Shown here: in pieces, positions 7,738 to 15,205 of the stretch
Layout: the number at the start of each line of letters is the position of its first letter
Position numbering within the stretch: position 1 is the first letter of the stretch
Source of the DNA: a virus
Virus record (IMG/VR): IMGVR_UViG_3300021596_000005
Location: 1-36,278 of that record
Reading direction: 5' to 3' (one strand)
DNA length: 36,278 bases
Made by a program: the position numbers and the translations under genes
The notes under the pieces: model-generated
The model's database searches: none
Told to the model about the DNA's origin: nothing
Seen by the model: only the letters and a program-made list of their open reading frames with translations

Positions 7738-8067
7738 GTGAATTCCCACGAATTAGTTGTCTTCTGGTTCAATCGTATTGTGCGTAGCTGCATGATTGAT
7801 TACAAGAATGCTGAAGCAGGATATTCTCCTGAAGAAGCTGATCCAGAAGAGCAACTTGTAGAATGCCCATCCTATCCAAACCATGTGATGAGGGAAGTAT
7901 TTGAGCTTATTGATACAAAGTCAGTAGTTCAAATGGAAGTGTTAAATCTGTATTACAGATGTGAATATTCTGCAAAGGATATCTCACAGATTACTGAATA
8001 CAGTTACGCACAATGTCATAAAATCATTTCTCGTTTCCGAGAAGAACTTCGTGAGCTTTATAAATGA
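7738..8067 (+). CDS. Small helix-turn-helix protein, sigma-region-4-like
   Basis: A 109-aa protein with a GTG start preceded by AAGGG. The C-terminal half (about 64-107: VLNLYYR, YSAKDISQITEYSYAQCH, then a basic helix) resembles the DNA-binding region 4 of sigma-70-like factors or phage transcription regulators. The N-terminal half is acidic and helical. It lies between helicase and DNA polymerase in the same operon. No region 2 is visible, so it is not a full sigma factor; a DNA-binding regulator of middle or late genes is the most likely role (inference). Confidence 0.55.
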   Translation: MNSHELVVFWFNRIVRSCMIDYKNAEAGYSPEEADPEEQLVECPSYPNHVMREVFELIDTKSVVQMEVLNLYYRCEYSAKDISQITEYSYAQCHKIISRFREELRELYK

Positions 8068-8159
8068 TGAATTGGCTAGAAGGTATTGTGGAGATGCTTC
8101 TCACTAGTTGGGACTCTCTAGATCAATGGATCAATCCAGATTGGGACTTAGATGAATGA
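8064..8159 (+). CDS. 31-aa acidic Trp-rich mini-protein
   Basis: A short frame starting ATGATG at the end of the HTH gene and ending in an ATGA overlap with the DNA polymerase start. The product has five Trp and many Asp and Glu in 31 residues. The tight overlaps at both ends argue for real, coupled translation, although the frame might only serve to couple polymerase translation to the gene before it. No family recognised. Confidence 0.5.
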   Translation: MMNWLEGIVEMLLTSWDSLDQWINPDWDLDE

Positions 8160-10039
8160 AGGTATGTGTCGGGGACTTAGAAGCTAACGGTTTTCTACGT
8201 ATAGCTAATAAAGTTTGGTGTGGGGTATTTAAGAATATCAAAACTGGCGAACTACACAAATTCCGCCCCCATCAAATTAAGGAGATGCTTGACTTCCTGG
8301 ATACTGTTGATGTGCTAATCATGCACAACGGTATTGGATATGATTGGCCCTTGCTTGAAAGATTGTACGGATATAAGTATAAAGGCAAGAAGGTTGATAC
8401 ATTGATTATGTCTCGCCTCCTTAATCCTAAACGACTTGTACCATTTAACTGTCCAAACAAAACAGTTGGCCCTCATAGCATTGAGGCGTGGGGCTATAGA
8501 GTTGGTAGAGGTAAGCCAGAACATAATGACTGGGAGAATTTCTCCGAAGAGATGTTCCATCGTTGTACAGAAGACGTAGAGATTCTACATCTGGTGTATA
8601 ATGAGCTTTTGAAAGAAGCAAAAGGCGGAAACTGGCGTGATGCTTTCTTACTCAACTTTGAGCTATTCCAACGACTCCAGCAACAAGAGGAATACGGATG
8701 GCTGTTCGACAAGGAGCATGCCGCTGTATGTATTCGTCAACTTACTAAATGGATCGAACGCATCGATAAGGTAATCACCCCATATCTCCCTAAGGTTCTA
8801 GAAATCCAAGAAACAAAGAAAGAAGGCAACTATAACTACATCAGAAAACCCTTCCTCAAAAGTGGGAAGTATTCCGAAAGCGTTACTAATTGGTGCGCTA
8901 ACGTTGGTATTGACATTGATCGTTGTCCCGTGGTTGGCCCTTTTAGTAGGATCAATTTCAGGATTACAGACCTAAACAGTGGCGCAGAAACTAAACAATT
9001 CCTCCTTGACCAAGGGTGGGAGCCTCTAGAGTGGAACACAGATGACGACGGTAACAAAACAAGCCCTAAGCTCAGCAAGGATGATCCTTTTGAAGGGATT
9101 GAAGGACGAATTGGCAATCTTGTCGCAAAACGAGTCCAGTGCCGTCAACGGCGTGGCATTATTGAAGGGCTACTCGAAATTGTTAGAGACGATGGAAGAG
9201 TTAGTTCTATTGTCAACACACTTGCCGTTACAGGAAGAGCGACGCATCGGGGGGTTGTTAACATCCCCAAGGCGGGTTCCTTTTACGGCAAACAGATGCG
9301 AAGACTCTTTTCGTCAAAGCCCGGATTTACCCTCGTTGGAACCGATTCTGCCGGTAACCAGCTAAGACAGCTAGCTGCTCGTATGAACAATCCGCAATAC
9401 ATTCATGCAATGGTTGCGGGGAAGAAAGAAGATGGAACAGACCCTCACACACTTACACAAAAAGCTGGAGACCTTGAATCCAGAGACATTGCTAAGAATG
9501 TCATCTACTGTCTATTGTTCGGTGGAGGGGATGCAAAGCTTGCTAAAACAGCTAAAAAGCCTCAAGGAACAGGGGCTGATTTACGAGGAAAGCTCTATCG
9601 CGGTCTGGATGGACTCGGCCCTCTTATGGAACGGCTCACTACAGAATGGCGAAAATCAGCAAAGCAACGATTCAACCCAAGATTCAACAGGATTGAGTAT
9701 TACGACGGAGTAATTACAGGACTAGATGGGCGTCCCATTCGGGTTAGCTCAGAACACCAACTACTTGTTTATCTCTTACAATCAGATGAGGCCATTCATA
9801 TGGCTAGGGCGTATGTTATTCTCTGCGCTGAACTTGAAAAGAAGTATATCTGGGGTGAGGATTATGGCGTAGTATGTTGGTACCATGACGAATACACAAT
9901 TGAATGCCGGGAGGAAATTGCTGAGGACGTTAAGAAAATATCTGAAGAAGCAATTCGTCTTGCTGGCGAGTATTACAACATCAAATGCCCTCACGAAGGA
10001 CAAGGGGCAATTGGTAAAAACTGGTATGAAATCCACTAA
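8156..10039 (+). CDS. DNA polymerase, family A (T7-like)
   Basis: A 627-aa protein. The N-terminal 3'-5' exonuclease has D7 and E9 in GDLEANG, an HNGIGYDWP segment (Exo II) and HRCTEDVE (Exo III). The polymerase domain has motif A in GTDSAGNQLR, motif B in RDIAKNVIYCLLFGG and motif C YHDE (H577, D578, E579). It replicates the phage genome; T7-type enzymes usually borrow host thioredoxin, but I cannot tell whether this one does. The gene is intact in contrast to its broken helicase partner. It overlaps the mini-ORF upstream by 4 bp. Confidence 0.96.
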   Translation: MKVCVGDLEANGFLRIANKVWCGVFKNIKTGELHKFRPHQIKEMLDFLDTVDVLIMHNGIGYDWPLLERLYGYKYKGKKVDTLIMSRLLNPKRLVPFNCPNKTVGPHSIEAWGYRVGRGKPEHNDWENFSEEMFHRCTEDVEILHLVYNELLKEAKGGNWRDAFLLNFELFQRLQQQEEYGWLFDKEHAAVCIRQLTKWIERIDKVITPYLPKVLEIQETKKEGNYNYIRKPFLKSGKYSESVTNWCANVGIDIDRCPVVGPFSRINFRITDLNSGAETKQFLLDQGWEPLEWNTDDDGNKTSPKLSKDDPFEGIEGRIGNLVAKRVQCRQRRGIIEGLLEIVRDDGRVSSIVNTLAVTGRATHRGVVNIPKAGSFYGKQMRRLFSSKPGFTLVGTDSAGNQLRQLAARMNNPQYIHAMVAGKKEDGTDPHTLTQKAGDLESRDIAKNVIYCLLFGGGDAKLAKTAKKPQGTGADLRGKLYRGLDGLGPLMERLTTEWRKSAKQRFNPRFNRIEYYDGVITGLDGRPIRVSSEHQLLVYLLQSDEAIHMARAYVILCAELEKKYIWGEDYGVVCWYHDEYTIECREEIAEDVKKISEEAIRLAGEYYNIKCPHEGQGAIGKNWYEIH

Positions 10040-10047
10040 GGAAAATA

Positions 10048-10278
10048 ATGGCAAACAAGAACATCAAGGCAGTTGAACAAGCACCTGTCGTAGACAAGAA
10101 GCAAAACATCACACTAGAAGTGTATGATGCTGAATCTGGTACGTACAAGCATGTACAATATGATGACATTATTGGTCATCAGGTAGGTCAGAATTGGGTC
10201 GCAGTGCTTCTGCGTGATGACGAAACAATCATCATCCCATCAATGGAAATCAAGCAAATCCGCGTTTGGAAGGAATAA
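10048..10278 (+). CDS. Unknown 76-aa protein
   Basis: A short soluble protein with a Lys-rich N-terminus and a beta-rich body (ITLEVYDAESGTYKHVQYDD, WVAVLLRDDETIIIP). A good AAGGAAAA site precedes the ATG. It lies 8 bp after DNA polymerase and 3 bp before the SSB-like gene, so it belongs to the replication operon. No family recognised. Confidence 0.65.
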   Translation: MANKNIKAVEQAPVVDKKQNITLEVYDAESGTYKHVQYDDIIGHQVGQNWVAVLLRDDETIIIPSMEIKQIRVWKE

Positions 10279-10281
10279 TTT

Positions 10282-10980
10282 ATGGCTCTCAAAGCACCTC
10301 AAGGTAATGGCGGTGGCAAGCAATTTGCCCCTCAAGCAAACATCGAAGCTGGTACCTATCCTGCTCGTCTAGTGCAACTGATTGACTTCGGTCTACAGCC
10401 TCAACGGCCTTATCAAGGTAAGGACAAGCCTCCTGCTCATGAGATTGGCCTCACCTACGAACTCGTAGATGAATTCATGAAGGACGAGAAGGGTAATGAC
10501 ATTGAGGACAAGCCACGGTGGGTTAGTGAAACCCTGCCATTCCATGGCTTATACGCTGACAAGGCCAAGAGCACACAACGTTACAAGGTGTTCGATCCTG
10601 ACGAAGCCTGGAAGGGTGATTTCGCTCAAGCTGTAGGATTGCCTTGCAATGTCACCATCGTCAACAACAAGGTTGGTGATAAGGTGTATGACAACGTAGC
10701 AACCATCAGTGCTATGCGTCCTCGTGATGCTGAGAAGTGCCCTGAGCTTGTCAATAAGGCCACTGTATTCGATCTCGATAATCCTGACCTAGAAGTGTTC
10801 AATCGCTTCCCTAAGTGGATTCAAGAGAAGATTCAGGGCAACCTCAACTTCAAGGGCTCCAAGCTTGAGAAGCTGCTAGGCGGCAAGGCTCCTGCAAAGG
10901 AGGAAGCTCCTTGGGAGCATCCAAAGATTGCAGGTCTCGATAACCAAGGTCCCGATCAAGACGACAACACGCCTTATTGA
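10282..10980 (+). CDS. Probable single-stranded DNA-binding protein
   Basis: A 232-aa protein with a Gly- and Gln-rich N-terminus, a beta-rich middle and a strongly acidic end finishing DQDDNTPY. The acidic tail with a terminal aromatic residue resembles the tails of SSB proteins and T7 gp2.5, which contact polymerase and helicase. Its place between DNA polymerase and exonuclease fits. There is no unmistakable OB-fold motif, so the call rests on tail, size and context. Confidence 0.6.
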   Translation: MALKAPQGNGGGKQFAPQANIEAGTYPARLVQLIDFGLQPQRPYQGKDKPPAHEIGLTYELVDEFMKDEKGNDIEDKPRWVSETLPFHGLYADKAKSTQRYKVFDPDEAWKGDFAQAVGLPCNVTIVNNKVGDKVYDNVATISAMRPRDAEKCPELVNKATVFDLDNPDLEVFNRFPKWIQEKIQGNLNFKGSKLEKLLGGKAPAKEEAPWEHPKIAGLDNQGPDQDDNTPY

Positions 10981-10981
10981 T

Positions 10982-11185
10982 ATGGCATACTACAATTATA
11001 AAGTAGTTAGGGATATGATTCCTGACGATTTCTCTGAAAAATTCATTAAGGATTTTGAGGAGGAGAATGATACAGAGTACGACCATGACGCGAATTATGA
11101 TGGACATATGTGGTTGTTAACAGCAGCATATATCGATCATCTCCACTCACGAATTAACGAACTCAGTGCGACAACCACTAATTGA
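10982..11185 (+). CDS. Unknown small acidic protein
   Basis: A 67-aa protein starting MAYYNYKVVR one base after the SSB-like stop; an in-frame ATG at 10928 lies inside the SSB-like gene and is unlikely. It has an acidic middle (DFEEENDTEYDHD) and a helical C-terminus. Its last 20 bp overlap the GTG that opens the HNH/exonuclease region. No family recognised. Confidence 0.55.
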   Translation: MAYYNYKVVRDMIPDDFSEKFIKDFEEENDTEYDHDANYDGHMWLLTAAYIDHLHSRINELSATTTN

Positions 11186-11672
11186 CGCAGACGTTCTGCG
11201 TACCTTGTTAGTATACAATCCAGAGACTGGTGTATTTAGTAACAAGATTACTAGATCGAGTAATTCCAAAGAAGGGAGTGAGGCAGGCTCCCTTCAGAAT
11301 AATGGATATGTTTCAATCCATATTCATGGGAGGAAATATTTAGCACACAGGCTTGCATATCTCTATATGACTGGTCGTTGGCCAGAAGGGTTTATTGATC
11401 ATATCAACGGAATTAGGACGGATAATAGCTGGCTTAATTTAAGAGAGTGCAATAATTCTCAAAATATGCACAATCTACATAGGGAATATAAAAATGTATA
11501 CCCTAATGGCTCTGGTTACATGGTTAAAATCTCTAAAGATAATCAAGAGTTTTATTTGGGGACATTTAAAACTAAACAAGAAGCTAAAGATGTAGCTATT
11601 AAGGCCCGTAAACTTTATCACGGGAGTTTTGCTTATATTGGAAAGGAGGCCATCAATGCAAGCACTCATTGA
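11166..11672 (+). CDS. HNH homing endonuclease inserted at the 5' end of the exonuclease gene
   Basis: A 168-aa protein with NPETGVF, GRKYLAHRLAYLY and IDHINGIRTDNSWLNLRE, the signature of HNH_3 homing endonucleases, followed by an AP2-like DNA-binding segment (YMVKISKDNQEFYLGTFKTK). It starts at a GTG. Its first 12 codons read MRQPLIDADVLR, which look like the start of the neighbouring 5'-3' exonuclease rather than of an HNH protein. The nuclease therefore seems to have been inserted in frame after the exonuclease start. It ends inside a second exonuclease-like start at 11656. There is no room for an intron core, so this is not an intron-encoded protein. Confidence 0.85.
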   Translation: MRQPLIDADVLRTLLVYNPETGVFSNKITRSSNSKEGSEAGSLQNNGYVSIHIHGRKYLAHRLAYLYMTGRWPEGFIDHINGIRTDNSWLNLRECNNSQNMHNLHREYKNVYPNGSGYMVKISKDNQEFYLGTFKTKQEAKDVAIKARKLYHGSFAYIGKEAINASTH

Positions 11673-11699
11673 TGGGGACTAGTCGTCCTTAGGTATGAA

Positions 11700-12440
11700 G
11701 TGGGATACGCCGCTGAGGCTGGCTGGCAATCAGACGGTCTCCCTCCCTTTGATTATGTAGCTGAGCTATTGGAGATGCGGATTAACAACATCTGTGCTAT
11801 CACACAGGCCACCGCTCCCCCAATCCTCTATCTCACAGGAAATACTAACTTCCGTAACAACATTGCTACTCGTAAACCTTATAAGGAACGAGCCGGAGTT
11901 AAGCCATACCATTTCAAAAATCTAACAGCTTACATGAAGGCCGTATACGATGTACGAATGCAAGAAGGGCTCGAAGCCGATGACCTTATGGCTATCGAGC
12001 AAACAAAACGCCCTCTCGAAACCATCATTTGCACACGAGACAAGGACCTTAGACAGGTTCCCGGTTGGCACTATGGATGGGAGCTTGGTAACCAACCTCA
12101 ATTCGGCCCTCTGCTGGTGGAGTCTCCTGGACTCATTAGCCTCAGTGCAGATAGGAAAAGTATCAAAGGCTACGGAGACCTATTCTTCTACGCGCAATGT
12201 CTCACTGGAGACCCAGTAGATACAGTGCCAGGACTAGAAGATTGTGGGCCTGTTAAAGCCTTTGAAATCCTATTTGGTAGCACAGGTACACAGGACGCAT
12301 TTAATCGCGTTAGAGAGGCTTATAGGGCCTTCTACGGGGATTCTGGAGATAAGGAATTGCTAGAGCAAGGACGGCTTCTCTGGATGACTCGTTCCTTACA
12401 TGAAAATGGAGAACCAGTGCTTTGGCAGTTTCCAGAGTAA
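11700..12440 (+). CDS. 5'-3' exonuclease (T7 gp6/FEN-like), 5' end displaced
   Basis: Core motifs of the FEN-type fold are present: LEADDLMA, CTRDKDLRQVPGW and TGDPVDTVPGLEDCGPVKA. The enzyme would degrade host DNA or remove RNA primers. The frame begins at GTG 11700, but family-like sequence (VVLRYEV) continues upstream to a stop at 11670-11672. A start ATG at 11656, after AAGGAGG, encodes MQALIDGD in a frame that is one base off. Without that part the first catalytic Asp motif is lost. Either a one-base deletion near 11676-11682 inactivated the gene, or ribosomes shift by -1. The listed coordinates are the uninterrupted frame only. Confidence 0.85.
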   Translation: MGYAAEAGWQSDGLPPFDYVAELLEMRINNICAITQATAPPILYLTGNTNFRNNIATRKPYKERAGVKPYHFKNLTAYMKAVYDVRMQEGLEADDLMAIEQTKRPLETIICTRDKDLRQVPGWHYGWELGNQPQFGPLLVESPGLISLSADRKSIKGYGDLFFYAQCLTGDPVDTVPGLEDCGPVKAFEILFGSTGTQDAFNRVREAYRAFYGDSGDKELLEQGRLLWMTRSLHENGEPVLWQFPE

Positions 12441-12814
12441 AACCGTACAACTCAGGACAATGGACTACTGCTCGTTTCCATTCGTTCGTTAAGAGTGCGC
12501 TTCGTTCAGCAAGCCAGAGATGGCCCCCTAAATACGAAGTGTTGAACGCAGCTAAGAGAGGAAAGAAGATCAATTCCAAAACTGGTAGACTAGCAGAACA
12601 TTATGAATGTAATGCTTGTCACGAACAGTTCCCTGCTAAGGAAGTACAGGTCAATCACATTACGCCAGTGATTCCTGTATCTGGATTTGATTCTTGGGAT
12701 GGCGTAGTTGAGAGGATGTTTTGTGAGAAGGACAATCTAGAAGTTCTCTGCATCCCTTGCCATAAAAGCGTAACAGCTCAAGAGAATCAACAAAGATATG
12801 CCAAAGAAAATTGA
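12422..12814 (+). CDS. HNH endonuclease (phage type, next to exonuclease)
   Basis: A 130-aa protein with C63-x2-C66, VNHI (77-80) and C110-x2-C113-H114, a zinc-stabilised HNH fold. The WTTARFHSFVKSALRSAS and RWPPKYEVLN segments are shared with a common group of small phage HNH proteins. It appears to use a TTG start at 12422 inside the end of the exonuclease gene. Its C-terminus runs into the remains of an endonuclease VII gene in another frame. It may act in recombination or as a homing nuclease. Confidence 0.8.
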   Translation: MAVSRVKPYNSGQWTTARFHSFVKSALRSASQRWPPKYEVLNAAKRGKKINSKTGRLAEHYECNACHEQFPAKEVQVNHITPVIPVSGFDSWDGVVERMFCEKDNLEVLCIPCHKSVTAQENQQRYAKEN

Positions 12815-12945
12815 AGACCAGGGGACTACTCTGTAACGAATGTAATAGGGGAATTGGTCTTCTAAAAGACAACCCTACAATTTTAACTAACGCAGTCAAG
12901 TATTTAACTAAGGAAGAAAATGAGCAACGAAAATCTACAGAATAA
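12811..12945 (+). pseudogene. Recombination endonuclease VII, C-terminal remnant
   Basis: Not preceded by an ATG. The frame (open from 12766, TTG at 12811) encodes KTRGLLCNECNRGIGLL followed by KDNPTILTNAVKYL, the very characteristic C-terminal end of endonuclease VII-type Holliday-junction nucleases. The N-terminal half with the first CxxC and the DHDH active site is absent, and an HNH gene in another frame takes its place. It ends inside the next gene. Most likely a remnant left by replacement; a -1 fusion to the HNH protein is possible but no slippery site is evident. Confidence 0.65.
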
Positions 12946-13192
12946 CAAAGACACATTCAAAGGCTTCGCCCTCTTCAGCGATATTGAAGATGTAGCTCTA
13001 CGCAATCGTAATCGAGCTGTTGTACTAGCAAACATGGCGCAAGATCATTGTAAGAATAATCTAATCAGTCCTAATGGTGCTGGACTTATTCTAGGCTATT
13101 TCAAAGCAGTTCCTTCAGCAGAACGTGAACAGCTTATGCCTCTATTCATGCAACAGATGAAAGAGCGTGGTTTCCACCTCATTCAACAATGA
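12920..13192 (+). CDS. Conserved phage protein of unknown function
   Basis: A 90-aa protein with FALFSDIEDVALRNRNRAVV and GAGLILGYFKAVP, a pattern I associate with small proteins next to exonuclease or endonuclease genes in T7-like and related phages. An AAGGAAG site precedes the ATG. Largely helical and soluble. The stop forms an ATGA overlap with the next gene. Function unknown. Confidence 0.75.
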   Translation: MSNENLQNNKDTFKGFALFSDIEDVALRNRNRAVVLANMAQDHCKNNLISPNGAGLILGYFKAVPSAEREQLMPLFMQQMKERGFHLIQQ

Positions 13193-13407
13193 GCGCATTA
13201 GAGAAACAAATTGCGGGTAGGCATTATAAGGATATGCCTATCCAGCCTGTTGAATACATTCATGCAAATAACATCCCCTTCTTGGAGGGGAATGTTATCA
13301 AGTATGTATCTCGGTGGCGTAGTAAGAATGGTATTGCTGATCTTGAGAAAGCTAAGCATTACATTGAACTGTTGATTGAGTTAGAGAGTAAACATGAAGG
13401 TATCTGA
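13189..13407 (+). CDS. DUF3310 family protein
   Basis: A 72-aa protein with HYKDMPIQPVEYIHANNIPF and GNVIKYVSRWRSKNGIADLE, the hallmark of the phage DUF3310 family (sometimes labelled nucleotide kinase without proof). It is small and helical, starts in an ATGA overlap and overlaps ThyX by 14 bp, placing it in the nucleotide metabolism block. Confidence 0.85.
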   Translation: MSALEKQIAGRHYKDMPIQPVEYIHANNIPFLEGNVIKYVSRWRSKNGIADLEKAKHYIELLIELESKHEGI

Positions 13408-14122
13408 CATTCAAGTAACAGCTATTCACCCTGAGCGATGGGGGAATGACTTAGATGTGGTGAATGCAGCTAGGGTTAGTTTTAGCAAAGAGTCTAAATG
13501 GTTAAATGATGAACTACAGTTTATGTATGTTGAATCATTAATTAATGGAGGGGGTTATAGTATTGAAGACCCTGGCTTTACAAAAACTTTACAACAAAGC
13601 GATGTAAAACTCATCAACTATCTAGCCAAGCATAAACACTTCAGCCCTTTCAATCACAGTTTCTGTAGCTTCAGAGTAAAGGCTCCCCTCTTTGTAGCCC
13701 GTCAATTAGTAAAGCACAAGTTCCTCCCGTGGAATGAGGTGAGTAGACGATATGTTGATGAAGAGCCTGAGTTCTATTTCCCTGCGACCTGGGGTAAACG
13801 GGTTGAGAATGTTAAGCAAGGGGCTTCTGATGAGCGCTTTGTTGATGATGTTATCGGCAGGCATGAAGTAAAGAGGATGCTTCAGTTGTATGAACATGCA
13901 CTACGCACAGGAATGGCCCCTGAAGATGCCCGTATGTTCCTCCCTCAAAACATGATGACGGAATGGTGGTGGTCAGGTACATTAGGTGCATTCTGTGACA
14001 TGCTTGTCCTACGTCTTGATCCTCACACACAATACGAATCACGCATTGTTGCAGAGAAGATCCGTGACCTAATTGTCCCTATTTTCCCTGTATCCCTTAA
14101 AGCTAGATTGGAGAACACATGA
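13394..14122 (+). CDS. thyX: Flavin-dependent thymidylate synthase ThyX
   Basis: A 242-aa protein of typical ThyX length that makes dTMP from dUMP using FAD, NADPH and methylene-tetrahydrofolate. The signature region KHKFLPWNEVSRRY (107-120) corresponds to RHRxxSxNExSxRY, with Lys in place of both Arg residues and a FLPW stretch; the NExSxRY half is intact. HKHFSPFNH (79-88) is another family feature. It overlaps the genes on both sides by 4-14 bp. Together with the MazG-like protein and ribonucleotide reductase it supplies deoxynucleotides. Confidence 0.93.
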   Translation: MKVSDIQVTAIHPERWGNDLDVVNAARVSFSKESKWLNDELQFMYVESLINGGGYSIEDPGFTKTLQQSDVKLINYLAKHKHFSPFNHSFCSFRVKAPLFVARQLVKHKFLPWNEVSRRYVDEEPEFYFPATWGKRVENVKQGASDERFVDDVIGRHEVKRMLQLYEHALRTGMAPEDARMFLPQNMMTEWWWSGTLGAFCDMLVLRLDPHTQYESRIVAEKIRDLIVPIFPVSLKARLENT

Positions 14123-14883
14123 GACATTTTGTACTGCCGGACGTTCAAGCAAAACCGGGCGTGAATTTTGACTACCTTACCTGCATCGGTAGATACGTTG
14201 CAGAGAAGCAGCCTGAAAAGATTATTTGCCTAGGAGATTTTGCAGATATGCCATCTCTTAGCTCTTACGATGTTGGGAAGAAGTCCTTTGAAGGGAGGCG
14301 CTACCTAAACGACATTGCTGCTGTTCAGGAAGCTATGAATGCTTTTATGAAACCTATTTGGGAACTGCAAGGACGGCAGCAGGCAAATAAGAAGAAAGTC
14401 TATAGTCCAGACATGGTTATGCTACTAGGGAATCATTGTCATCGAATCACACGAGCCGTTGAAAACGATCCCAAATTAGAAGGTGTACTCTCTCTTGATG
14501 ACCTCAACTATAAAGCATATGGCTGGAAAGTCCATCCGTTCCTCGAACGTGTCATTATCGACGGTGTGGCATATAGCCACTATTTCGTCACTGGTGTTGC
14601 TGGTCGCCCTGCTGTCTCCGCAGCGGCGCAGCTAAACAAGCAGCATATGAGCTGTGTAGCAGGTCATCAACAAGGCTTACAGCTACACACTGGCTATAAG
14701 GCAGATGGCACCATCCTCACATCAATCATTGCAGGAAGCTGTTATGAGCACGATGAAGACTATATGGGACCACAAGGTAACCAACACTGGCGTGGTGTCC
14801 TAATGCTAAATGATGTACGTGGTGGTGGATTTGAGCCAATGCCTATTACGCTGAAATATCTGAAAGAGAAATATGGGAACTAA
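14119..14883 (+). CDS. Calcineurin-like metallophosphoesterase
   Basis: A 254-aa protein with the metal-binding series DVQ (8-10, in place of DxH), GDFAD (39-43), GNH (104-106), SHYF (153-156) and GHQQ (182-185, in place of GHxH). These fit phage metallophosphoesterases, which hydrolyse phosphodiesters or phosphomonoesters. The Gln at positions usually held by His may change the metal or substrate preference. Overlaps ThyX in ATGA and the MazG-like gene by 11 bp. Substrate unknown. Confidence 0.85.
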   Translation: MRHFVLPDVQAKPGVNFDYLTCIGRYVAEKQPEKIICLGDFADMPSLSSYDVGKKSFEGRRYLNDIAAVQEAMNAFMKPIWELQGRQQANKKKVYSPDMVMLLGNHCHRITRAVENDPKLEGVLSLDDLNYKAYGWKVHPFLERVIIDGVAYSHYFVTGVAGRPAVSAAAQLNKQHMSCVAGHQQGLQLHTGYKADGTILTSIIAGSCYEHDEDYMGPQGNQHWRGVLMLNDVRGGGFEPMPITLKYLKEKYGN

Positions 14884-15205
14884 TTACACAGGGCTGGGCC
14901 TCAATGAATATCAAATTGAGGCTATGAGCTTCCGTCTTCCCTCTGCAAGCCCAGAATATGCTGTTCTGGGCCTTTCTGCTGAGGTAGGAGAATTACATAG
15001 CCTTATTAGTAAGGCAATGCGAGATGGTCGTAAGATGGACTATGACCAGAACGTAAAGAAGGAGCTAGGAGATATTCTATGGAACGTAGCTGCTGTAGCT
15101 TTGGATCATGGGTATACGCTTGAAGATATTGCTGCTGGTAATATTGTAAAGCTCTCTGGGCGTAAAGATAACAACACTATTCAAGGATCAGGAGATAATC
15201 GTTGA
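14873..15205 (+). CDS. MazG-like nucleotide pyrophosphohydrolase
   Basis: A 110-aa, all-helical protein with EVGEL (37-41) and KELGD (63-67) metal-binding motifs of the MazG/dUTPase-2 fold. Such enzymes split nucleoside triphosphates to monophosphates, for instance to limit toxic nucleotides or lower alarmone levels in the host. It overlaps the metallophosphoesterase by 11 bp and the reductase start by 4 bp. Confidence 0.88.
   Translation: MGTNYTGLGLNEYQIEAMSFRLPSASPEYAVLGLSAEVGELHSLISKAMRDGRKMDYDQNVKKELGDILWNVAAVALDHGYTLEDIAAGNIVKLSGRKDNNTIQGSGDNR

Noticed and set aside
12780-12830. Programmed -1 frameshift joining HNH protein to the endonuclease VII end
   Set aside because: No standard slippery heptamer or following structure is visible; replacement or decay is simpler.
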